DNA of 64,000 nt, taken from Hippopus hippopus (lineage: Eukaryota; Mollusca; Bivalvia; Cardiida; Cardiidae). Position 1 is the first letter of the stretch. Each line of letters begins with the position of its first letter. Location of the stretch: positions 20,487,859 to 20,551,858 of the forward strand of contig OX328099.1 of assembly GCA_946811185.2 (NCBI GenBank), given 5' to 3'. Of this stretch, positions 23,018 through 33,214 are shown piece after piece. A model generated the notes under the pieces. It saw only the letters and a program-made list of their open reading frames with translations, ran no database searches and was not told where the DNA came from. The position numbers were made by a program, and so were the translations under genes.

Positions 23018-23283
23018 TGGGCCATGCTCTATGAAAAAGGGACTTAATGCATCTCTGTGATGATCTATTATACCAAGCAAGGCATCATATGATTATGGGT
23101 CTATAAACTCCATTTTGTCTAACAACCAACTGAATCATGAGGTAGACTGGTCCATGGACATACAGAAAATCTTCAAACGGCAAACATTGTGGGCCCATGT
23201 AAGCCTGGGCGGACCGCACAGGCTGACCTGGGTCAATTCTTTTTGTAGTTGCAGCTCCCTTTTCATCGAGCATGGCTCAATTA
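23018..23283 (+). repeat. RepC MITE, full copy
   Basis: The best RepC copy, about 265 bp. Terminal inverted repeats pair GCCATGCTCTATGAAAAAGG with TTTTCATCGAGCATGGC. The interior has GGCATCATATGATTATGGG, a TCTAACAACCAACTGAATCA block and an eroded central hairpin (CCCATGTAAGCCTGGGCGG / ...GGCTGACCTGGGTCA). No ORF, so it is a MITE mobilised in trans if at all. Confidence 0.75.
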
Positions 23284-24299
23284 TATATACACATTCACAG
23301 GTATTGATTATGAGCAACATGTGGATACCAGATTCCAGCTGCTATTCAACGTGGCAATTTCAAACCTGTCCATTTATCTGGAAATCCAGTTCTTGAAGAA
23401 ACAGTTCCAAAAGTGTCTCTGTATTTTGATAAACTGTAACTTTTGATTTTTTTTTATGTTTTTCAGACAATGTTTATGTGTTTTTTGTCATGTTACAATC
23501 ATTTTGTCATAAGTATTTTAGATTTTCCTGAAATAGATAGGCATTAGAACATTCAGTATTGGATAGGCTTGAAAACATTTGAAAAAAGGGGAAAATGTAG
23601 GTACTGGGCAACTATCCTTTTCCCTCAATCTTTTTGAAATGTTAACTGCTACAGAGCTGTTGAAATACCTGTTTGTTTGGAAAAGGTTGATATGGTTTAG
23701 AAACAGGATCAGGCTAAAAAGATCATACAAGGATCAGACTAAAAAGATGTGCAGAATGCTTTTTGTGGAATAGTATGTTTTATTAGTTTAAACATACACA
23801 CGTATTTTATTGCCATTTTTGGTACAAAATCATATTTATAACGTACAAACACAGAACTATTTGGCAAAGGGGTTTGACCACAAGTTCTAACAACTTAAGT
23901 TCGGCCATTCCCTTGTGTTTCTGTTTTATTAATATTTATAGATGGTACTATCTATATTCCGAAACATTTTTTAATTGTTGTCATATTATGAAATTATCCA
24001 TTTGAAACAATACTTGGACTGCAATTAAGCATGGTTATTTTTCATATTTGTATACCCCACTTTTGTTGTATTTTACTTTGTCATAACTAGAGTGGGAAAC
24101 ATGGTAAAAAAACATGCATTTGGTTGTCTGAGCAAATGGTTCTTTTTTCACAATGCTTTCATAAATGTTTCCAATTGGATATTGACTGTTTTCAGTCGTT
24201 TAATCTGTGGTTACCAGAGTGTTCCAGTCAAACTCCAGTGTGGTTCATTGGAGGCTTTGCTGTGCAAAAAGTGTTCATGAATGTTTGTGCGTAATACTT

Positions 24300-24775
24300 T
24301 AAAATTCTTTAACTCTTTACCAAATGACAAAATTTTGACTTTTCCAAATCCAAAGCATTTGCAGGTGACAAATTTGGCTCATTGAAAAAAATTTGTTATT
24401 GGTATGGTGGTATTGTGGGAAAATGAGGAAATTCTGATCACCAGAAATTTGATAACAGCATTTTCTCCTCTTCCCTCCTTTTCAAATGCCTTTTTCTCAG
24501 GGTTGTTAAAACACCAGATTGTTTGGTAAAGGGTTCTTAAACATGGCTTTGTGACTTGCCCACTAACTCTTTACCACATGACAAAATTTTATATTGGTCC
24601 AAATTGAAAGCTTATGCAGACCACAAATTAAATGTGGCTTGAATGATTAGATTTCAGTTTGAAAGGTAAGAAAACATAGTGGGAAAAGTAGAAAATATGG
24701 TTACCTGCATTTTCTACTCTTCCCACTATGTTTTCAAAAATTCTTGTTGTGTGGTAATTGGTTAAGCTACAGTAG
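24300..24775 (+). repeat. Two RepB copies in tandem
   Basis: About 24306-24540 and 24560-24770. Both begin with AACTCTTTACCA, contain a hairpin (in the second, AAAGTAGAAAATATGGTTAC with CTGCATTTTCTACTCTTCCC) and end with a TGTTTGGTAAAGGGTT- or GTGTGGTAATTGGTT-like terminus that mirrors the start. Confidence 0.65.
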
Positions 24776-26030
24776 CAAGCCCCCAGGATTCATTATGAAG
24801 ATTTATGCAAAGTCTTTTGAAAATTCTCAAACGGTGGAACTACAGCTTTGATTAGACTCTTGACATTTGTCCTCCTAGTGTGACTTTGACTGGGTGTGAA
24901 AAAATTGCTTGTTTCATCTTGTTGTTAATCTTAAGGCTAGTTTCTGCTCTTTGCCAGTAATTGATTTCTCTGTGCCTTATTATTACATGTACTAGGAACT
25001 TTCAGCCTGCAATTTATAAGCAAAAATGTTTGTCTCAGTTGAGAGTTATCTGCCCGTATTTACTTTTGCCTACTATGTGTGCTAGGAAATCAACTCAGCT
25101 TTGCATTGGTGTCTTGTTTAAAGCATTATGCAGGTTTATAGATATTATGCATGAAGATTTATGATGTTAAAAGGTCTAAAAAACCATTTTACTATGTATT
25201 TCTTCTCAGAAATTTCAATATGCATCTTTCTTGACCGACATGCTTGTGTACCACAGTAAAATTAACAAAATCTTGTCATTTAATTGGTTTAAATTGTAAA
25301 TCTAAATCTCTAAGCACTAATTAAGATTAATTTATCAATAAGTAGTTCACAGAGATAGGAAGTGGTGTGTTTTGAACTTAAGAAAGAATTGAAGATCATT
25401 GATTTTAAGTAATGTTTTTTGTATATTTTTATGGAAACGTCAAAATAGTGGTGTGTATGTTCAAAATCAAATATTCTCAGTTACGTGCGGTGAAAGATGC
25501 TGAAAATCACATATGTTGTTCCAGATAGGTTTTAGAAAAAAACTGTGTATGGTTTATCCATGCCCCATTCATTAAAGTATGATATTTCTGAAAATAACTT
25601 GGAGGGTTTGTCTCAGAAAAATGGAAAAAATAAAGAAAATCCTGTTACACTTCGTGTTAGTTTTGTCATATTTTCTCTGATTTTTATAATTTACAAGAAA
25701 ATTATTAGTACTCCTGAAAGAATATTATGTGCTGAGTCTTCTAGTACCAAATTTGATACAAAATACCATAAATTTGAAAAAAAATATTTACATTTTAATT
25801 CCTTAGGGGTGGTGTCAATTTTGTTGCGGAGTCTGGAATTGGGGTGGATTTTCAAAAATTCGTATAACTTTACTTTTTATCGGGCAATGTTTCTGATTTT
25901 TCATATTTAAGACACTAAGACAATAACAAATAAGTTAATAATTATGATTTTTTTTCCTTCATTTTGACATATTGCCCATTACAGTTGGGCAACCTTAATT
26001 TTATTCCATATATTCACATGGTTTCTAGCT
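24776..26030. other. AT-rich stretch without recognised genes
   Basis: Open frames such as 25545-25910 are Phe/Ile/Lys/Asn-rich, as expected from AT-rich random sequence. No motif or exon border is persuasive. Confidence 0.45.
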
Positions 26031-26037
26031 CTATTGC

Positions 26038-26342
26038 AGAGCCCTGGTAGCTCAGCCTACAGGACTTGAGAACAGGGGGTCGTGAGTTCGATCCCCGGCT
26101 TGGCCAATTTCTTTCCGAGGATTGACGATAGTCATTGTCACAGGATTCATTCCTCTCTCACCACTGATTGTTGTTTCGACGATGGTTATGTGGAAAAGCA
26201 GCCAGTGGCTTGAAAAGAATATTGTGCGGAGTACTGGTAACAGAAAACCCTGGAAAGCATAGATAGGTACACTGGCCGCCGCGATATAACTGAAATAATG
26301 TTGAAAAAAAACGGCGTTAAACACCATTCAATCAATCAATCT
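26038..26342 (+). repeat. tRNA-derived SINE, full length
   Basis: The head GCCCTGGTAGCTCAGCCTAC contains the A box. GAGTTCGATCCCCGG (about 26086-26100) contains the B box of a tRNA-type RNA polymerase III promoter. A body follows (GATTCATTCCTCTCTCACC, AAGCAGCCAGTGGCTTGAAA), then a conserved 3' block (CGCGATATAACTGAAATAAT, GGCGTTAAACACCATT) and an (ATCA)n tail. The architecture matches molluscan tRNA SINEs with a shared 3' domain. Confidence 0.8.
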
Positions 26343-26607
26343 TTCTCTATCCGTCATGCATCCTACTGTCAAGGGACGTTACTCCTGACTCCTCCTAATG
26401 ATCAAAGGGAGACCACCAATACACAAATAATCCTAACTTTGTCATGAGTACTCTCCCTTCAACAAAAAAGGTATTCATTTGCTTAGTAGGTCGACTTTCA
26501 AGCCAAAATTTGAGTATAATTTCTCCCTTTCTTTTTTTCAAATTATTAATTCCACCCAATGGCTTCCTTGACAAATACCACATCAGCGTTTTCAACGCTT
26601 TGATTAT

Positions 26608-26690
26608 GGATCCCTAGTTATGTGATGACTTCCTCGATATAATGTATCACGGGGATGCATTTAACCCCATTTTGTCAGAGCATGGCTCAT
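26608..26690 (-). repeat. RepC end fragment
   Basis: TATGTGATGACTTCCTCGAT, AATGTATCACGGGGATGCAT and GTCAGAGCATGGCTCAT form the end segment of the RepC family. Confidence 0.6.
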
Positions 26691-27261
26691 AAATTTGTTG
26701 CTGCAAAAAGTCACCAAGCTAAAGAATAGGGAAGGATCACCTTGGCAGTGACTGAGAACTATTCTCCTACGCTCGTGGTATTAAGGCTTTCAACGGAACA
26801 GTTAATTTGAAGTCAAATAATGATACTCTTCGTCAATGACATTTTCATTACAAAACAAAGTTTTAAACACATGTCAGCTGACACTAAAACAATGTTGAAA
26901 TCGTGATTTCAAGGACGTAACAGTTTAATTTCAGTGCGGAAGGGGAGGGGAAGGAAAGAAAGATCCCTAAACTGTCGTCTCTGAGAACGGTTCGCACTCG
27001 CGACCTCTAAAGTATAGCATATTGTCTGTTTTCATGGTGTAATTGTTCTCAATATCTTAGTTAAAGAGCATTATTTGCCAGCTTATTACTATACGTACTC
27101 ATTTTTGTACATGTATACCTTTTCTCTTAAATTTGCAAGAACGGAATTAGGTTTCGTACCTTGTTCAGACAGTTAAAAAATAAGCGAAGACATTGTTTTT
27201 GTCAGAATGATACGTCTCATATCATTCATATAATATGATTAAGATTTTATTAAATCTTAAA
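26691..27261. other. No recognised feature
   Basis: Contains a short GGAAGGGGAGGGGAAGGAAA run (about 26938-26960). Otherwise nothing recognisable. Confidence 0.4.
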
Positions 27262-27332
27262 GCTCGAACCTGCGACCCCCTGTTCTCAAGTTCTGTACGC
27301 TACCGACTGAGCTACCAGGATTCGGCGTAATC
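27262..27332 (-). repeat. tRNA-like SINE head only
   Basis: The minus strand reads CCGAATCCTGGTAGCTCAGT (A box) and GGGGGTCGCAGGTTCGAGC (B box). The arms do not pair as in a real tRNA and no SINE body follows, so it is a head-only relic of the 26038 type. Confidence 0.55.
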
Positions 27333-27949
27333 CCTGCTTACGCCCTTGTGTAGATCATGGTATTATACATTATCCGAAACTTGTGTCATTTAAGGGCATG
27401 TATCATTTTCTTCATTCGGCATACCTCGGTTGATAGGAGCCATCAAATCCCTCGGCTGTATCTGGTGGATTGATATGCACCTAAACGGTACATTTCATCG
27501 CCGGAAATACGCCGGTTTACCATTCTGAAAATTGTAAGGCTCCTCTAAAAAAAGAAAACCTGAGTCTCAATTTTCTTTCGAAATCTTTCTAACTATATTT
27601 CAGTTGACAAACAGTTCGTACATTCATTTTTTAACGTGGTTTATCAATTCCGATTGAAGTTTTCACCGACAGATAGATAGATAGATGTGAATAACTTCAT
27701 CGAGGTTGTTTATGTCGTTGCTAAACGATTAATAGTGGCGCCGCCATGCCAAAGATGACGTGATTGGCAGTTCAAATGGAAACGACCGTTATACGGACGA
27801 GGTTAGATGTAGGTACGGAATCGGCCGAGTTGTGACGAGTGTCATTTACTTCTGAGGCAAGCCAGTAAGATATGGTTAAAAAGGTCATCCATCTAGGCCT
27901 ATTACTTTTAGATTTAACCACCCTCAGAAAGACGACTTAAAAAAACAAC

Positions 27950-28328
27950 GTGAGAAAGGAGAAAATGCTGGTAAACAGCAGTTTCTCATTTTCTTAAGGT
28001 GTACGTTCTTTTCTTCCCTTCCAGAGACGGGTACGATTATATTGCGACAGTCAATGTATGAGCCATGCTCTGTGAAAAGGGGGCTTAATGCATTGGCAAA
28101 AAGTATCGATTCATGTCAGCCTGCGCAGTCCGCGCAGGCTGACATGAGTCGAAAGCGTTTTTTTTTTTTGTAAGTTTTCAGCATGTCACAGGTTCAATCT
28201 ACCTTATGTTGCAGTCGGTTGTTAAAGACTAAATGGATTCTATGGACCCAAAATTATGAGCTGACTTGCTTCGTATAATGTATCCTGGAGATGCATTAAA
28301 CGTCCTGTTCACAGAGCATAGCTGATGA
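27950..28328. repeat. RepB core and a full inverted RepC copy
   Basis: 27950-28008 keeps a RepB hairpin (GAAAGGAGAAAATGCTGG / CAGTTTCTCATTTTC). 28058-28328 is RepC in the reverse sense to 23018: GAGCCATGCTCTGTGAAAAG, the hairpin TCATGTCAGCCTGCGCAG / CTGCGCAGGCTGACATGA (28113-28148), and the end CCTGTTCACAGAGCATAGCT. Confidence 0.7.
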
Positions 28329-28329
28329 T

Positions 28330-28545
28330 TGAAGTGTGCTTTACGCCGCTTTCATCATTATTTCAGTCACATCAAGGCGACAGCTCACATAATTATGATT
28401 TCCTGGGTTTCACCAGTGCTAGGATTTAACTCTGAAGTGTCTTGCCCAAGGCCACTCCCTGGAAAAAGCCCAGCGGATCGATGGGGCTCGAACCCGGGTA
28501 CTCCAGGTTACACTTTACCACTGAGCCACGCATGATCCCCATTGC
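28330..28545 (-). repeat. tRNA-derived SINE, minus orientation, full length
   Basis: On the minus strand: a head GGGATCATGCGTGGCTCAGT with a good A box, GGGTTCGAGCCCCATCG (B box), and a body GGGCAAGACACTTCAGAG, then ...CACTGGTGAAACCCAGG. The tail has GTGACTGAAATAATGATGAA and AGCGGCGTAAAGCAC. It directly abuts the RepC copy that ends at 28328. Confidence 0.7.
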
Positions 28546-28644
28546 TCATCAATATCGTCTGAATATTGTTACGGGAGACCACTCCTTCATGCATGGGTTC
28601 ATCCCGATTTAAATACAATACCTAATAGCTGCGTTAGGGAGATA

Positions 28645-28740
28645 TCTCTTTAGCTCAGTGGTTAAGGTATTGGTCTTTTAAAACCTCGAAAAACGAGGAT
28701 CTTGTCCGCCATGGGTTCGAATCCCTCCAAATGCGGTTTG
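28645..28740 (+). repeat. tRNA-like SINE head with long variable arm
   Basis: CTTTAGCTCAGTGGTTAAGG (A box), an anticodon-loop-like CTTTTAA, a short self-pairing CCTCG-AAAAA-CGAGG and GGGTTCGAATCCC (B box). The acceptor stem does not close, and a lysine-type anticodon with a long variable arm is not normal for a functional tRNA. I take it as a SINE head or pseudo-tRNA. Confidence 0.5.
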
Positions 28741-28877
28741 TACTGCCATGCATTTGTTCATTTGTGTCTTTGTTACGTACTTTGTTCGTAAGAATATGCT
28801 ATCAAGATGAACATGTCCCAAAGAGTTATAGATCTATGTACATGTTGATTTGTGCAGTTCCCCTAAGATAAAGCGGG

Positions 28878-29100
28878 CGTCCTACGTGGCTCATTGAAGG
28901 TGGAGTATTCGCAATCAGGAAGTCCCGGATTCCGCGAGCCCATCCTCACTCGAAGCGCTGTGTTGTTGTGGAGGTGTTCTTTGGCAAAACACTTCAGAGA
29001 CCTAGCCCAAAACTGGTGAAACCCTAGACACACATGAATAAATGCACTGTCGCAGTGGTTAACAGAATTAATAGTAAAAGCGGCGGAAAACATCACAAAA
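28878..29100 (+). repeat. tRNA-derived SINE, plus orientation
   Basis: An eroded head (GTGGCTCATTGAAGGTGGAG, CCGGATTCCGCGAG). The body matches the 28330 type (AAACACTTCAGAGACCTAG, ACTGGTGAAACCCTAG) and the tail reads AAAGCGGCGGAAAACATCAC. It is diverged and old. Confidence 0.6.
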
Positions 29101-29149
29101 TGAGTCAAAGATCGTGATTTTGAACAATATCAAATATGATACTCAAAGG

Positions 29150-30706
29150 CAATATGGCCTGCAACACGCGAAAAGGGACATTCGGACATTTGCGTATTTT
29201 TAGCGTCGTACCGGATCAGCCTGCGCAGTACGCACAGGCTAATCCGAGACGGCACTTTACGACTACATTAGATTTTGTGCTACAGTAGACTTGCGCTAAA
29301 CAGAAAATTACGCAAGAGGGCCATGATGGCCCTGTATCGCTCCACTGGCTAATAAGTAAAACCACTACATGCCAAACTTTTACAATACTTGGCAAATTGG
29401 GTTTGAACATGAGACCCCTGAAACAGGACTAAAATTGGTAGCCCTAAGTCTAATGGTCAGTAACAAGAAGATTTCTACAGTTTTCACTATATAGGCCCAT
29501 GTAAAACTTCTGACCTTGGGTGGGATCAAATTCGACCCTAGGTCTATAATTTGGGCACTCTTGGTAAAGACCCACTAGATAAAGCTACATGCAGAATTTG
29601 ATAACCCTAGGCTTTATGACCAAGTACAGGGAGATTTCTAAAGTTTTCACCATATATGCCAACGTAAAACCTGTGACCCCCCGAGAGGGGCCAAATTTGA
29701 CCCCAGGGCTTTAATTTGGGCACTCTTGGTAGGGGCCCACTAGATAAAGCCACATGCAAAATTTGGTAGCCCTAGCCCTTATGGCTAGGTGCAGGGAGAC
29801 TTCTAAAGTTTTCTCTATATAAGCCCATGTAAAACTTGTGAGCCCCGGAGCGGGGTCAAATTTGACCTCGGGGCTATAATTTTGGCACTCTTGGTAGTGG
29901 CTCACTAGATAAAGCCACATGCAAAATTTGGTAGCCCTAGCCCTTATGGCTAGGTGCAGGGAGACTTCTAAAGTTTTCTCCATATATGCCCTTGTAAAAC
30001 TTGTGACCCCCGGGGCGGGGGCCAAATTTGAGCCCAGGGCTTTAATTTTGGCACTCTTGGTAGGGGCCCACGAGATAAAGCCACATGCAAAATTTGGTAG
30101 CCCTAGGCCTTATGGCTAGGTGCAGGGAGACTTCTAAGTTTTCTCTATATAAGCCCATGTAAAACTTGTGACCCCCGGGGCGGGGCCAATTTTGACCCCA
30201 GGGCTATAATTTGAAGAAACTTGATAGAGGTCTACTAGATAAAGCTACACGCCAAATTTTGTAGCCCTAGGCCTTATGGTTTCAGACAAGAAGATTTTCA
30301 AAGATTTTCCAATATTTTTAAGTTTTGTTGCCATGGCAACCAGAGTTTTTGAAGGAATCAAATTCTTTCAAGAAATTCTAAAGAGGACCATGGCAGGATC
30401 ATTTCTGTGAAGTTTCATCAAAATTGGATGAGTAGTTTCAGAGAAGAAGATGTTTGAAATAAAAGTTAACGCACGCACGAACGGACGGACGAACGCACGC
30501 ACGGACAGACGGACGGACGCACGCACGCACGCACGCACGCACGACGGACACCGGGCCATGACATAAGCCCGCTGGCCTTCGGCCAGTGGAGCTAATTAAA
30601 AAGGGAAAGTGTCGTTTCGGATTAGCCTGCGCGGACTGCGCAGGCTGATCCGAGACGGCACTTTACGCAGATGTCCGAATGCCCCTTTTCGCGTGTTGCA
30701 GGCCAT
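29150..30706. mobile_element. RepJ DNA element split by a type-D insertion
   Basis: Outer inverted repeats of about 38 bp: ATATGGCCTGCAACACGCG (from 29150) pairs with CGCGTGTTGCAGGCCATAT (to about 30706). Next to each end is a hairpin block (GGATCAGCCTGCGCAG..., GGATTAGCCTGCGCGGACTG...) followed by CCGAGACGGCACTTTACG. The D2 element sits between the two halves. RepJ without the insert would be about 270 bp, a MITE. Confidence 0.65.
29311..30593 (+). mobile_element. HINE/Helitron-like element, type D (copy D2)
   Basis: 5' module CGCAAGAG plus the GGGCCATGATGGCCC hairpin and CTCCACTGGCT. There are five to six tandem units of ~165 bp (29480-30250), the X-box palindrome at 30327-30340, an (ACGG)/(ACGC) tract (30468-30545), the hairpin CTGGCCTTCGGCCAG and AGTGGAGCT. 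AATTA stands on both sides (29306-29310 and 30594-30598). Other copies do not show a matching duplication, so this may be chance. Confidence 0.7.
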
Positions 30707-30728
30707 ATAGTCCAGCTGCCAAATTTAA

Positions 30729-32350
30729 AACAAGAGGGCCAAGATGGCCCTGGATCGCTCACCTGAATATTTGAGTAGACCATAGCCAGTTTTTTTTTTT
30801 TGTTATTCCAAAACTTTTTCTTCAATAACTTCAATAAAAAGAACAAGAGCACCGCATGCGGGTGCCAACAATTGGCTGTTGGGTGCTGGATATTAAGTTA
30901 AAATTGTAATTCAAAAAAGGGGCATAATTTGGCACCAAAGGATCATTTCTGTGAAATTATTTCAAAATCTGACCAGTAGTTTCATAGAAGAAGAATTTCT
31001 AAGAATTTCTTCATGTCCGTATAGTGCAAATAGCCCCCCACCACCATAGCCTTGTTTCTTGACGGATCAAAATTTCTCTAACATTTTTCAAAAGGCGCAT
31101 CTAAGGGACATTTCTGTGAAATTATTTCAAAATCTGACAAATGGTTTAAGAGAAAAAGAATTTCAAAGAATTTCTTTAAGTCAATACAGTACAAGGAGCC
31201 CCCCCCCCCCCACCACGGCCATGTTTTTCAACGGATCAAAATTTTGCGAACACTTTTTGAAAAGGGTCACCCATGGAACATTTCTGTGAAATTATTTCAA
31301 AATCTGACCATCGGTTTCAGAGGAGGAGATTTTTAAAAAATTTCTTAGAAAATTCCATTTGGTTGCCATGGCAACCAGAGTTTTTGATAGAATCAAATTC
31401 TGTGAACAATTTTTAAAGAGGACCTCCCAAGGAACATTCCAGCAAAGTTTGGTTCTAATTGGCCAAGCGGTTTAGTAGAAGAAGATGTTTAAAGAAATTG
31501 TTGACACCGCACGATGCAAAGAGTCCCCCCCACCACCACCACAGCCATGTTTTTCGAGAGATCAAAATTTCACCGACAATTTTTGAAAAGGGTCACCCAA
31601 GGAACATTACTGTGAAATTATTTCAAAATCTGACTAGCGGTTTCAGAGGAGAAGATTTCTAAAGAATGCAAACAGCCCCCCTCCACCGCGGCCATGTTTT
31701 TCGACGGATCAAAATTTCACGAACAATTTTTGAAAAGGGTCACCCAAGGAACATTTCTGTGAAATTATTTCAAAATCTGACCAGCGGTTTCAGAGAAGAA
31801 GATTTTTAAAGAATTTCTTAAAAAATTCTATTTGGTTGCCATGGCAACCAGAGTTTTTGATGGAATCAAATTCTGTGAACAGTTTTTAAAGAGGACCTCC
31901 TAAGGAACATTCCAGCCAAGTTTGGTCCAAATTGGCCAAGCGGTTTAGGAGGAGAAGATGTTTAAAGAATTGTTGACACCACTTGACGCAAGGAGCCCCC
32001 ACTCCCCCGCCACGGCCATGTTTTTCGACGGATCAAAGTTTCGCGAACAATTTTGAAAAGGGTCACCCAAGGAACAATCCTGTGAAATTATTTCAAAATC
32101 TGACCAGCGGTTTCAGAGGAGAAGATTTTTAAAGAATTTCTTAGAAAATTCCATTTGGTTGCCATGGCAACCAGAATTTTTAATGGAATCAAATTCTGTG
32201 AACACTTTTTAAAGAGGACCTCCCAAGGAACATTCCAGCCAAGTTTGGTCCAAATCGGCTCAGTGATTTAGGAGGAGAAGATGTTTAAAGAAATTGTTGA
32301 CGACGGACGACGAACGACGGACGACGCACGACGGACACAGGGAGATCTAA
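30729..32350 (+). mobile_element. HINE/Helitron-like element, type F (copy F1)
   Basis: Starts AACAAGAG plus GGGCCAAGATGGCCC and CGCTCACCTGA. A second 5' module of type G (AACAAGAGCACCGCATGCGG) begins at 30842. Repeats of a unit with CACCCAAGGAACATTTCTGT and AATCTGACCAGCGGTTTCAG follow. X-box palindromes are at 31362-31375, 31835-31848 and 32158-32171. A GACGACGAACGACGGACG tract leads to an end reading AGATCTAAAAA. The 3' hairpin and GCTCAGGTGAGC are missing, but the CTAAAAA terminus remains. Confidence 0.65.
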
Positions 32351-32351
32351 A

Positions 32352-32665
32352 AATGCAGATGTTGAAATGCATTTAATTCAAATCATTACATTTAAAAGTA
32401 TGTAAATTATTGTAAATATGACAATCTTTTATTGTACGGTCGGTCCATGTGTTAATCGCTGGCAGAAAAATGAAATGTAACACTACGTTAAAAGTTGCCA
32501 GGTCGCTCTATCTTTTATTTACTTTTTGTCGGATTTGAACATCAATTTTTCTGCCAGAGACTATTACTTGGACCAACCGAACAGTAACCGATTGTCATCT
32601 TCAGAATAATTTTCATAGTTTTAAATGGTATGATTTGAATTTAGTGCATTTTAACACCTCTTTAT
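32352..32665. repeat. RepH palindromic MITE, full copy
   Basis: ATGCAGATGTTGAAATGCAT is mirrored by ATGGTATGATTTGAATTTAGTGCATTTTAACACCTC at the far end. Inner pair ACGGTCGGTCCATGTG and CTTGGACCAACCGAACAG. It directly follows F1's last base, so one may have landed at the border of the other. Confidence 0.65.
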
Positions 32666-32861
32666 GCAGCTATAGGGCCTTTAAAGAGTCCACTGATCGA
32701 ATCAAGGGCGAAGAAGATTCGACATCAGATAAATTGCAGGTGCCTAAAAAGAATGGATCTCGTATCCAAATAGCTAATTCCACTCATTCGATCTTTGTCA
32801 ACCAATATTGTTTACTAGATTTGTAATAAATCTAGGTATACGAAGATATCTGTAAACCCTA

Positions 32862-33066
32862 GAACTGCTAAGCGCGACTCACTGACCTTTTGCGGACAGT
32901 GTAGATCAAGATCAGACTGCACAGAACGTGCAGTCTGATCTTGGATCTACACTGTCCGATAAGGAGATATTTTCCTCAAAACATATGTTTCAAATAACAT
33001 TATTCTGGGTTTTACAATCGGCTTGAAACTTTTATTTTACTTATTGAGCAGGATAAGGATTAAAAC
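32862..33066 (+). repeat. RepA, full copy
   Basis: The core hairpin GATCAAGATCAGACTGCAC / GTGCAGTCTGATCTTGGATC is flanked by GCGGACAGTGTA and TACACTGTCCGATAAGG. The tail ends ATTGAGCAGGATAAGG. Very close to the copy at 428-626. Confidence 0.75.
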
Positions 33067-33214
33067 AGATCTAGTCCATATTGCGAGTGAAAAAAAGAAA
33101 AACCACATCTACTTTTTTGAAAGAAAAAATAGCGATAATTTCTCTCGTTTCAAAATCTTTAATGTATTTTGAAACGTGCACCTACATGACGATCTAGATC
33201 TACCTTAAACCTGT

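Noticed and set aside
27262..27332. Functional tRNA gene on the minus strand
   Set aside because: Same reason; the sequence matches the head of the SINE at 26038.
28645..28740. Functional tRNA-Lys gene
   Set aside because: A and B boxes are present, but the acceptor stem does not close and a long variable arm does not suit this anticodon.
29306..30598. AATTA as a general 5-bp target duplication for HINE-like elements
   Set aside because: Seen only for D2; E1, E2, F2 and D3 flanks do not match, and Helitron-type elements are not expected to make target duplications.
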